Under the pieces are notes generated by a model that was given only the letters and a program-made list of their open reading frames with translations, was not told the DNA's origin and ran no database searches. From contig JBFELO010000003.1 of the NCBI GenBank assembly GCA_041552055.1, positions 1 to 64,000 of the forward strand: 64,000 nucleotides of DNA, given 5' to 3'. The stretch is from JBFELO01 sp041552055. Its GTDB lineage: Bacteria > Acidobacteriota > Thermoanaerobaculia > Thermoanaerobaculales > Sulfomarinibacteraceae. Both the position numbers and the translations under genes were made by a program. Every line of letters begins with the position of its first letter. Position 1 is the stretch's first letter. This document shows, piece by piece, positions 1-7,750 of the stretch.

Positions 1-1
1 C

Positions 2-633
<632 letters not shown>

Positions 634-637
<4 letters not shown>

Positions 638-1494
638 TTCGCCACGCACTGGCGGAAGGCTGGCTGCTGCTCAGGAGTCGCTGGGCCGTCAGTGGCGTGC
701 TCGCCGTCGCCCTCGCCATCCCGATCGGTTTTGCCGGAGTCACGTGGTCGGTCATGCGCTGGCTCGAGCCGGTGGTGGGCCTCGCCCGGCAGGCGACCGT
801 GGTACCGGTCCTGCTGCACCCTCACATGGACCCCTCCCAGCGAGACCGCTGGCTCGAGGATCAGCGTGAACGTCATCCCGAGTGGCAGATCGAGGAGATT
901 TCGCACGATCGACTTGCCGAGCGGCTGCGCCGCTGGTTTCCCTACCTGGGTGACCTGCTCGAGGAGGGAGGCGACGCCATGCTGTCGCCGCTGGTGGAGA
1001 TCGCGACCTCGGACCCGGCGACGATCGACGATATCGTGGGCAGCCCGGCGGTGATCGCGATCGGCCCACGGTCCTCCATCTACTCCTCGCTCGGGCGGAC
1101 CGCGCGTGCGCTCGGTTGGGTTCTGGGAGTGTTCAGCTTTCTGCTGCTGCTGGCGGCGACGTTGTTCGCCGCCGTCTGGGTGCACCTCGAGCTCTACCGT
1201 CACGCAGACGAGGTCACCATCATGCGTCTCGTGGGCGCGGCCGAATCGGCGATCCGTGGCCCGTTCATCGTCGCCAGCATCGTGCCGGGAGCGGTCGGCG
1301 CGGTGCTCGCGGCGGGTGGAACGGTGGTGGCGGCGGCATGGCTGTCACGTCTGGTGGGCGTGCTCGGCCTGCCACCGGTTTCGGTGCCGAGGCCCGTGCT
1401 GGTGGCGGAAGTCGTGCTGGCGTGCGCGCTGCCGTTGGCGGCAGCCCTGATCACGCTGTCCCGCCACGCGGCCACCGACTTCGAGGGGGATTGA
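634..1494 (+). CDS. ftsX: Cell-division protein FtsX
   Basis: Membrane partner of FtsE; in known systems FtsEX transmits a conformational signal to periplasmic amidase activators. The protein is about 286 residues with the family topology: one N-terminal membrane segment (about residues 16-38), an extracytoplasmic domain of about 115 residues, then three membrane segments in the C-terminal half (roughly 155-180, 205-232 and 250-273). I chose ATG 634, which overlaps the ftsE stop as ATGA; a GTG at 625 is in frame but less likely. No EnvC-like activator follows, so the downstream partner must be elsewhere. Confidence 0.92.
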
Positions 1495-1505
1495 GGGCTG
1501 GGCCG

Positions 1506-1530
1506 CCCGGCACTCATGCCGAGTGCCGGG
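1506..1530. terminator. Hairpin terminator between convergent genes
   Basis: Perfect 10-bp stem (CCCGGCACTC / GAGTGCCGGG) with a 5-base loop, 12 bases after the ftsX stop and ahead of the convergent TPR gene. There is no T-run on either side, so it could be a Rho-assisted or RNA-stabilising hairpin rather than a classical intrinsic terminator. Confidence 0.5.
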
Positions 1531-1628
1531 CTGGGCTTGAGGGCGTGGGGGCTCTCCCATACGCGCTCCGGTGGAGCCCTCATGCTCTCACGAGCCCACG
1601 CGCCCCCAAGCCCTGGGCGGGTGGGAGG

Positions 1629-2849
1629 CTACTGCAGGTGTCTCTTGAGCTCGTCGAGCTGCTTGCGAAGCTCGTTGGCGTCGTCGACCTCGCCGATCTC
1701 TTCCAGCTCCCTGATCTGAAGCTCGAGGGCGGCGATGGTCCGGCGCAACTCGGCCTGCTCCGCCTCGGCCTGGACGTTCTGCGCCTGCTTGTCCTGGTTC
1801 TGCCTCATCTCGGCGACCTTGCTCTGGTTGCCGGCCTCGCCGTAGGCGTTGGCGGCGTTCGCGAAGTCTTTCTTGGCGGCGTAGACGTACCCCATCTGGT
1901 TGTAGATCTGGGTCCGCAGCTTGCCGCTGGCACCGATTCTGAGGGCGGTCTGCAGGTCGCGGAGCGCCGGGTCATAGCGCTTCATCGAGGTGTTGCACTG
2001 GGAGCAGTAGTAGTGCACCAGGACGTTGTTGGGCTGGCTCGCCTTGGCCTTTTCGAACCACTCGAGCGCGCGGCCGTACTCCTTCGCGCCCATCCAGGTC
2101 TCACCCGCGAGGAGGTAGTGATCGAAGGTGGGCGACGACGATGCCAGGCTCTCCGCGATCTGCCCGGTCTGCTGGTAGTACCGCTGCTTCTGGGTGTTCG
2201 ACGAGGAGCGGCGCGCGGCGAGAATGCCGGAGCGGACGGCGGAACGACCGGTGGCCTGATCGCTGGGGTCGAGCTCGTAGGCGCGCTTGAAGGCCTCGAA
2301 CGCCTTGGCGTCGTCACCGGCCTCGTCATTGGCAACACCGAGCGCCTGGTGGAGGCGAGGGTTGTTGCCGTCGGCTTTGGCCTGCGCGGACAGCACCCGA
2401 ATCGCGTCCTGCGGTTGGCCGCTCTTGGTGGCTGCCTGGGCGAAGAGCAGGGCATAGTTCGACCGGTACCTGGCGTCCATCGAGGCCATGTCGAGCCCCT
2501 TGAGGAGGCCGTACGCCTGGCGGTACTCCTTGGTCTTGAGCAACGCCTGACCGAGCGCCACCTGGTACGAGGCGTTGTCGGCGTCGAGCTCGACGGCCTT
2601 GCGGAGGTTCGCCACCGCCGGTGCGAGCTGGTTCTGCGCGTTCTGTGCAAGACCGAGCATGTAGTACCCGCCAGCGAAATCCGGATTGGTCTTGGTGACC
2701 TCCTCGAACTCCTTCGCTGCCGTGGCGTAATCCTTGCTGTTGTAGGCCGCAACACCCTTTTCCCACTCCGCCTGGGCCGGCGTCGACACGGCCAGGGCGA
2801 GCAGAATGGCTGCGCCTGCGATCAATCCCTGGCTTCCCCTGATCCTCAT
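1629..2849 (-). CDS. Exported TPR-repeat protein with C-terminal coiled coil
   Basis: A 406-residue protein with a Sec signal peptide (hydrophobic stretch ending VSTPAQA), then consecutive tetratricopeptide-type repeats (for example GVAAYNSKDYATAAKEFEE and GYYMLGLAQNAQNQLAPAVA) and a charged C-terminal coiled coil of about 60 residues. TPR arrays bind other proteins; no enzymatic motif is visible. I take ATG 2849 as the start because GGGAGG lies nine bases upstream; the in-frame GTG at 2882 overlaps the previous stop and would add a non-signal-like leader. It is the last gene of the ExbB-ExbD-ExbD-TonB-DUF4388 operon, so a scaffold or periplasmic partner of that energy-coupling complex is plausible but inferred. 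Confidence 0.85.
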   Translation of the reverse strand: MRIRGSQGLIAGAAILLALAVSTPAQAEWEKGVAAYNSKDYATAAKEFEEVTKTNPDFAGGYYMLGLAQNAQNQLAPAVANLRKAVELDADNASYQVALGQALLKTKEYRQAYGLLKGLDMASMDARYRSNYALLFAQAATKSGQPQDAIRVLSAQAKADGNNPRLHQALGVANDEAGDDAKAFEAFKRAYELDPSDQATGRSAVRSGILAARRSSSNTQKQRYYQQTGQIAESLASSSPTFDHYLLAGETWMGAKEYGRALEWFEKAKASQPNNVLVHYYCSQCNTSMKRYDPALRDLQTALRIGASGKLRTQIYNQMGYVYAAKKDFANAANAYGEAGNQSKVAEMRQNQDKQAQNVQAEAEQAELRRTIAALELQIRELEEIGEVDDANELRKQLDELKRHLQ

Positions 2850-2878
2850 GGCCAAAAGCCTCCCGTAAAGTTTACGTT

Positions 2879-3718
2879 TCACGACGTGTTGGACGTCTGT
2901 CCGAGCAACGGCCGCACCTCTTCGTCGAACATGGCGGCGATGTCGGTACCCTTGAGTAACGAGATCGCCTTGCTGTGTTGTTCCACCATTTTTCGAACAG
3001 CGTGGAAACCCTCACCACGTTCGATGAGTGTGCGGGCCCCAGCATACTGCTTCTCGATCGTGCGTTCACCACCCGGGCCGACCACTTCAAGGGCAACGGT
3101 GCGAATCCGGTCGGCGAGTCCGAGCAACGTGGTGGCGCTCGGACCCGCGTCGGGCCGCGGTCCAGACGTTCCCTCCTCACCGGCGGCCCGGAGGCCCACC
3201 AGGCCGGAGGTGACGAGACCGAACAGCAGCTTGGACACGTCGAAGACACCCCATTGCAGCTCGCCGGCGAGCTGATCGATCGATCGGCTGCCGTCGATCT
3301 GCGTCACCACGACCCACTCCTGGGGACTCAGCGTGATCTGGTCCCGCTCCTCGTCTCGAGGCGGGAAGTACGGCACTGCGTCCACGGATGGGATCTTGCG
3401 CGCCAGCACGCGCCACTCGTCCAGCCGTCGAGCCGCCTCCATCATCAAGCTCGCGTTGGAGGCCTGGATCGTGGTCTCCTCGCACGTGTCACCGGCCTTG
3501 AAGGTGAAGTTGCCGCGCGACCAGCTGGCGATCTCGTATACCGCGTGCTCTCCCCTGAGCGAACCGACAACGGCATCGACGATGCGGCCGTCGCGCAGGA
3601 AGATCTTTCCCCGCTCGTCATCGCGGTCGACGTGGAACGCACCGGTCTTGCCGGACGCGCTGACGACCTGGATGACGTCCGGCAGCGACAGCTCGGCGAG
3701 GGACCCCTGCAGTGCCAT
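2879..3718 (-). CDS. DUF4388 (PATAN-like) domain protein
   Basis: A 279-residue soluble protein. The N-terminal 100 residues match the DUF4388/PATAN pattern (LAELSLPDVIQVVSASGKTG, FLRDGRIVDAVVG, RGEHAVYEIASW), a domain found in response-regulator and gliding/twitching motility proteins of Myxococcota, Cyanobacteria and Acidobacteriota. A winged-helix-like segment follows (about 125-175; WVVVTQIDGSRSIDQLAGEL), then a helical C-terminus. There is no signal peptide or membrane segment, so it is probably cytoplasmic. It sits 22 bases after tonB and 29 bases before the TPR gene's preferred start, within one minus-strand operon. Confidence 0.8.
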   Translation of the reverse strand: MALQGSLAELSLPDVIQVVSASGKTGAFHVDRDDERGKIFLRDGRIVDAVVGSLRGEHAVYEIASWSRGNFTFKAGDTCEETTIQASNASLMMEAARRLDEWRVLARKIPSVDAVPYFPPRDEERDQITLSPQEWVVVTQIDGSRSIDQLAGELQWGVFDVSKLLFGLVTSGLVGLRAAGEEGTSGPRPDAGPSATTLLGLADRIRTVALEVVGPGGERTIEKQYAGARTLIERGEGFHAVRKMVEQHSKAISLLKGTDIAAMFDEEVRPLLGQTSNTS

Positions 3719-3740
3719 GGAATAGGACCGAGCGTATCGC

Positions 3741-4460
3741 TTATTGCAGGTTGAAGCGAACCGTCAGGATGTACAACACCTCGACCGGCTTGTTGTTGAG
3801 CGTGGACGGCTTGAACTTCCACTTGTTCACCGCGTCCACCGCCGACTCGGTCAGGCCGAGAGGTAGCCCCCGCAACACCTTCACACTCTGGACGTCGCCG
3901 GTCTTGCCGATGATACACTCGAGCACCACGACACCCTGAATACGCGCCCGCCGCGCCGCCTCCGGATAGATCGGGTTCGGGCCGCTCAACTTTTCGGGCT
4001 CGGTGATCTTGCCACCGACCACGAAGCGAAGCGGGCCCTCGGGCTCGGGTGGAGGCGGGGCGTCCGGAACGCCGAGGATGAGGTTCTCGTCCGGCACGAA
4101 ATCCAGGTCCTGGTCCGGCTCTTCCTCGCGGATCGGCTCGGGCTCGTCCGGGGTCGGGTCTGGAATCGGCACCTTCTTCGTCTTCGGCTTCGGAATCTGC
4201 TGATCCTGCTTCGGCGGCGGCTGCTTGAACCTGACCTGCTTGACGACGTAGATCTTCGACCTCTGCTGCTTCGCGTCGGACACGGCGCCCGCAAACGACG
4301 GCCAGGTCACGGCGAAAATGAAGATGTGGATGATCCCGGCCAACGCCATGGCGAGGCGGGTGAAGTTCCGGTCCTGCTTCTCCTCCTGGGCGATGATCTC
4401 GATGACCGTGGGTGGCAGTCCGGTCGCCGCCTGCTCTTTGGGCTTGCGATCCTTACTCAT
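3741..4460 (-). CDS. tonB: Energy transducer TonB family protein
   Basis: A 239-residue protein with TonB architecture: cytoplasmic N-terminus, one membrane anchor (about residues 35-55), a Pro/Lys/Glu-rich periplasmic spacer (about 70-130) and a C-terminal TonB_C domain (about 150-239) with the typical YPEAARRARIQGVVVLECIIG and VNKWKFKPST patterns. It would transmit proton-motive force from the ExbB/ExbD motor to an outer-membrane receptor. ATG 4460 is preferred because GGGGAGG stands six bases upstream; an in-frame start at 4514 would overlap the preceding exbD. No TonB-dependent receptor is present in the window. Confidence 0.9.
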   Translation of the reverse strand: MSKDRKPKEQAATGLPPTVIEIIAQEEKQDRNFTRLAMALAGIIHIFIFAVTWPSFAGAVSDAKQQRSKIYVVKQVRFKQPPPKQDQQIPKPKTKKVPIPDPTPDEPEPIREEEPDQDLDFVPDENLILGVPDAPPPPEPEGPLRFVVGGKITEPEKLSGPNPIYPEAARRARIQGVVVLECIIGKTGDVQSVKVLRGLPLGLTESAVDAVNKWKFKPSTLNNKPVEVLYILTVRFNLQ

Positions 4461-4473
4461 AGTCCGCCTCCCC

Positions 4474-4938
4474 TTATCCGATCCCCAGCAGGGTCCAGAT
4501 ATTCTCGATTTCACGCTGCGTGGGGATCGAGATGTTCATCTTCGTTCCGATATCCTCCTCGGCCCGCCGGAGTTCGTCGAACACTGCGATCATGTTGCCG
4601 TACGACGCGGCGGGATCCGTGCGCAGAATGATCGGTTTCTCCGGGTTCTGTTTCAGGCGCTCCGCAATATAGGGCACCAGGCCGTTGATCGGCATCTGAT
4701 TTCTGTCGACCTCGAGCACCGGTGGTGCGTCCACCGGACCCGGAAGGACGTAGACGTCGATCGAATCCTCCTGCTTGATCTCCTGCGGCGTGGAGGTGTC
4801 CTCCGGCAGCGCGAAGTCGAGCCCTCGAGTGGCCGAGAACGCAGAGGTGATCATGAAGTAGATGATCAGCAGGAACGACACGTCGGCCATCGATCCGGTG
4901 AAGATCTCTGACTCGATCGTCTTCTTCTTGAGCTTCAT
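4474..4938 (-). CDS. exbD: ExbD/TolR family protein (second of two)
   Basis: A 154-residue biopolymer transport protein with a short cytoplasmic N-terminus, one membrane helix containing the conserved proton-handling Asp (GSMADVSFLLIIYFMITSAF) and a periplasmic domain ending in an ExbD/TolR-type fold (PIILRTDPAASYGNMIAVFDELR). It lies 13 bases after the first exbD and 13 bases before tonB. Because both ExbD paralogues keep the Asp, both may form part of the motor. Confidence 0.9.
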   Translation of the reverse strand: MKLKKKTIESEIFTGSMADVSFLLIIYFMITSAFSATRGLDFALPEDTSTPQEIKQEDSIDVYVLPGPVDAPPVLEVDRNQMPINGLVPYIAERLKQNPEKPIILRTDPAASYGNMIAVFDELRRAEEDIGTKMNISIPTQREIENIWTLLGIG

Positions 4939-4951
4939 CCTCGCCCCCGCT

Positions 4952-5407
4952 TCATTGCTCTTGGGTCCGCTGCTCGGAGAGCAGATAGATGTACTTGGCC
5001 TTCGATTGTTTGAGCGCGTCGAGCACCGCGTCGAAGCGTTCGTACGGGACCTCTTGGTCGGCTTTGATCACGAACGACTTCTGCGGGTTCTTGGCCACCT
5101 CGGTGGAGGCGAAGGTCACCACCTCCTCGTCGGTGGAGACCGGCAGCGACATTTCCTCTCCGGTGGAGACCCGAATAAGGTAACCCTCGGACCTCGGGGC
5201 GATCGAGATCACCGCCGGCTTTTCGTGCTCGGGCAAGTTGACGCGGATCCAGGTATCGGGGAGATTCATCCTGGTCCGGTCCACCTCCACCTTCCAGGTG
5301 AGCACGTAGAACACGATCAGCAGGAACACGATGTCCGCCATCGAGGCGGTGAAAATCTTACCCGCCGACTGGCGATCCCTCCCGCGAGACAGTGACATCA
5401 GCGCCAT
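4952..5407 (-). CDS. exbD: ExbD/TolR family protein (first of two)
   Basis: A 151-residue protein with the same layout as the downstream paralogue: membrane helix with Asp (TASMADIVFLLIVFYVLTW) and a periplasmic domain (KSFVIKADQEVPYERFDAVLDALKQ). AAGGAGG lies nine bases upstream of the ATG. The sequence differs strongly from the second ExbD in the periplasmic part, so the pair looks like old, specialised paralogues rather than a recent duplication. Confidence 0.9.
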   Translation of the reverse strand: MALMSLSRGRDRQSAGKIFTASMADIVFLLIVFYVLTWKVEVDRTRMNLPDTWIRVNLPEHEKPAVISIAPRSEGYLIRVSTGEEMSLPVSTDEEVVTFASTEVAKNPQKSFVIKADQEVPYERFDAVLDALKQSKAKYIYLLSEQRTQEQ

Positions 5408-5427
5408 CTGGCACTCCCTCCTTGGGC

Positions 5428-6081
5428 CTACTTCGCGGGCCCCTCGTCGCCGTAGCGCTCGCTGTCCATCTCGATGAAGGTTTCCATCAGCATGTTCGTG
5501 GCGGTCTCGATGTCACGCACGAACCTGGTGATCTTGGTGGTGTACCAGTTGTAGGCGAGCTGCGCCGGGATCGCGATGATCAGACCGGTCGCGGTGGTGA
5601 TCAACGCCTCGGAGATTCCGACCGCGACCGCCGCAGGGTTGGTGAGACCCTGTTCGGCGAGCGTGGCGAACGACTTGATCATGCCGGTGACAGTACCGAG
5701 GAAGCCGAGCATGGGGGCCACGTTGGCGGTGGAGGCGAGTACGCCCATCCTCCTCTCCAGCCGATCGAGCTCGTACAGGGCGGCGTTCTCGATGGTCTTC
5801 TCGATGTCTTCCTTGCTGTGGCCGTAGCGCAGCAGACCGGCCTTGACCACCGAAGCCACGGGGCCACGGTACTCCTCACAGACCTTGATCGCCTCCTTGA
5901 CGTTGCGGTTGACCAGCAACGCCTTGCGGATCTTGGTGAGGAACTCATTGACGTTGACCTTCGCCTTGGTGAAGACGATGAAACGTTCGATGATCACTGT
6001 GAGGGCGAGCAGGGATAGGAAGAGCAACGGATACATCCACATGCCACCCTGTCGGAAATAGTCAAAAACCTGTCCAGTCAC
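5428..6081 (-). CDS. exbB: MotA/TolQ/ExbB proton-channel protein
   Basis: A 217-residue integral membrane protein with an N-terminal membrane helix (about 14-34), a cytoplasmic loop (about 40-100) and two further helices within the conserved channel region (TANVAPMLGFLGTVTGMIKSF and a later LITTATGLIIAIPAQLAYNWY). It forms the pentameric proton channel around ExbD. The start is GTG 6081, with GGGGAGG six bases upstream. It is the first gene of a six-gene minus-strand operon ending with the TPR protein; the 249-base region upstream carries several palindromes. Confidence 0.92.
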   Translation of the reverse strand: MTGQVFDYFRQGGMWMYPLLFLSLLALTVIIERFIVFTKAKVNVNEFLTKIRKALLVNRNVKEAIKVCEEYRGPVASVVKAGLLRYGHSKEDIEKTIENAALYELDRLERRMGVLASTANVAPMLGFLGTVTGMIKSFATLAEQGLTNPAAVAVGISEALITTATGLIIAIPAQLAYNWYTTKITRFVRDIETATNMLMETFIEMDSERYGDEGPAK

Positions 6082-6117
6082 GATCGGCCTCCCCTTAGAT
6101 TAGAGTTCTGCGGCGAG

Positions 6118-6272
6118 GATGAGTTCCAACTCATCCGGCACATATTGTCCACCTAACGTCACGCCGGCACAAGTGCGGAATCGCCGGCCCAATTTCTCAA
6201 TCTCCCAATATCCCGAGATGAGCGGCGCTCATCATACCAAAAATGATGTGTCTACGCTCATCCGGAGATGAA
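6118..6272. promoter_or_regulatory. GATGAG/CTCATC palindrome cluster upstream of exbB
   Basis: The exbB upstream region holds repeated half-sites in inverted pairs: GATGAG (6118-6123) with CTCATC (6130-6135), GATGAG (6217-6222) with CTCATC (6228-6233), and CTCATC (6257-6262) followed by GATGAA (6267-6272). The spacers are 6, 5 and 4 bases. Such spacing suits binding of a dimeric regulator. A weak promoter-like pair on the minus strand (TTGGAA then TCTAAT, 19-base spacer) would place the first palindrome over the -35 box. The regulator is unknown. Confidence 0.45.
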
Positions 6273-6302
6273 GGCAGGGCATCCTAGCACGGTGATTTTG
6301 GC

Positions 6303-6326
6303 TGCGTCAACGATTGCGTCAACGAT
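6303..6326. repeat. Tandem 12-bp repeat after ruvC
   Basis: Two exact head-to-tail copies of TGCGTCAACGAT, followed by a GACGTCACC remnant that runs into the ruvC stop codon. No function is evident; it could be a small replication-slippage duplication. Confidence 0.6.
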
Positions 6327-6330
6327 GACG

Positions 6331-6804
6331 TCACCATCGTTTGGTGTGGAGATGGGTCAGGGCTACCGCCATAGCGTCGGCGGCATCGGCGGGCGGCTCC
6401 TCATCGAGGCTCAAGAGCCGCGTCACCATGTAGCCCACCTGCTTCTTCTGGGCGGTCCCGTGGCCGACGACCGCTGACTTGATCTCGGCGGGCGGGTACG
6501 ACCAGGTGGCGACGCCGCGGCGGCCAAGTGAGGCAAGAATGACCCCTCGGCACTCGGCCAGTGACAGGCTCGACTTCGGGTTTCGTCCGCTGAATGACGA
6601 CTCCACCGCGGCGCAATCGGGCGCGACATCAGCCACCATTGCCGAGAACCTGCGGTCGAGATCAGCGAGCCGCTCGGCGCGCTGCTGGCCGCGCGCGCGG
6701 ACCACCCCGTGAGCCTCCACCCGGTAGCGGTTGCCGTCAGCGATGATCAGCGCCCACCCGGTGGCCGAGGATCCGGGATCGACGCCGAGAACCCGCGTCA
6801 CCAT
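6331..6804 (-). CDS. ruvC: Crossover junction endodeoxyribonuclease RuvC
   Basis: Resolves Holliday junctions in homologous recombination by metal-dependent cleavage. The 157-residue protein has the RNase-H-like fold signatures: first catalytic Asp in VLGVDPGSSATG, Glu in AAVESSFSGRNPKSSLSLAE and the C-terminal acidic pair in PADAADAMAVALTH. Length is normal for the family. ATG 6804 is preferred over an in-frame TTG at 6810. It follows yebC, a common pairing, but ruvA and ruvB are not adjacent here. Confidence 0.95.
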   Translation of the reverse strand: MVTRVLGVDPGSSATGWALIIADGNRYRVEAHGVVRARGQQRAERLADLDRRFSAMVADVAPDCAAVESSFSGRNPKSSLSLAECRGVILASLGRRGVATWSYPPAEIKSAVVGHGTAQKKQVGYMVTRLLSLDEEPPADAADAMAVALTHLHTKRW

Positions 6805-6846
6805 CCTCAAATGCCTTCGCGGTCCGCTCGATGAGCGCGCGCCTCG

Positions 6847-7596
6847 CTAGACGCTTGCCAGGATGTCGTCATCGATGTCGAAGTTCGCCCACACGTTCTG
6901 GACGTCGTCATGATCGTCGAAGGCCTCCATCAGCCGAACCATCTGTGCGGCCGGCTTGCCCTCGAGCCGGGCGGTCGTCGATGGCTCCATGGTGAACTCC
7001 GCCGTCTCCACCTCGATACCGCGTTCCTCGAGAGCTTCCTTGAGACGGTGGAGGTCCTCCGGCGCGGTGGTGATGCGGTAGTACTCCGAGTCCGTGGTGT
7101 CGAGGTCCTCTGCGCCTTCCTCGAGGGCCGCTTCCATGATGGTGTCCTCGTCCAGGTCGTCGCTGTGCGGCACCAGGACCGAGCCCTTGCGGGTGAATAG
7201 CCACGACACGCAGCCACTCTCACCGAGGTTGCCACCGTGCTTCGAGAACAGGTGCCGAATCTCCGGTGTCGTGCGGTTGCGGTTGTCGGTGAGGATCTCC
7301 AGCAACACGGCCACGCCGCCCGGACCGTAGCCTTCGAAGGTGGCCTCCTCATAGGTCGTGCCGGGGAGCTCGCCGGTCCCACGCTGGATCGCCCGCTTGA
7401 TGTTGTCGGCCGGCATGTTGGCCGCCTTGGCAGCGGCGACTGCGGCGCGCAGTCGGGGGTTGGCGTCAGGATCACCGCCGCTCTCCCGGGCCGCCACCGT
7501 GATCTCACGGATGATTTTGGTGAAGAGCTTGCCGCGTTTGGCGTCCGCTCTCCCCTTCTTGTGTTTGATCGTGCTCCACTTGTTGTGGCCCGACAT
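6847..7596 (-). CDS. yebC: YebC/PmpR family transcriptional regulator / translation factor
   Basis: A 249-residue protein with the invariant N-terminus MSGHNKWSTIKHKKGRADAK and the family pattern GGDPDANPRLRAAVAAAKAANMP. YebC proteins bind DNA, and some family members help ribosomes through polyproline stretches. ATG 7596 is supported by GGGAGGG four bases upstream; the frame is open further upstream without any family similarity. The gene is divergent from the receiver-kinase-TonB gene, whose product contains long polyproline runs, but a link is only speculation. Confidence 0.95.
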   Translation of the reverse strand: MSGHNKWSTIKHKKGRADAKRGKLFTKIIREITVAARESGGDPDANPRLRAAVAAAKAANMPADNIKRAIQRGTGELPGTTYEEATFEGYGPGGVAVLLEILTDNRNRTTPEIRHLFSKHGGNLGESGCVSWLFTRKGSVLVPHSDDLDEDTIMEAALEEGAEDLDTTDSEYYRITTAPEDLHRLKEALEERGIEVETAEFTMEPSTTARLEGKPAAQMVRLMEAFDDHDDVQNVWANFDIDDDILASV

Positions 7597-7750
7597 GAGC
7601 CCTCCCGACCGCGGCGACGAAAATGCGCGAAACCACGCCATTATACAGCTTAGGCCGTCATCCGTGGAGCCGACCGCGGTTGACTTTGGAGCCCACTGAC
7701 CGATAATGAAATCGGGCTCTTCGCACGCCCCACCTTTTGAGAAAGACGTC

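Noticed and set aside
1116..3275. Long plus-strand open frame of over 700 codons
   Set aside because: It is antisense to the TPR and DUF4388 genes, starts inside ftsX in another frame, and has no recognisable family pattern; high-GC shadow.
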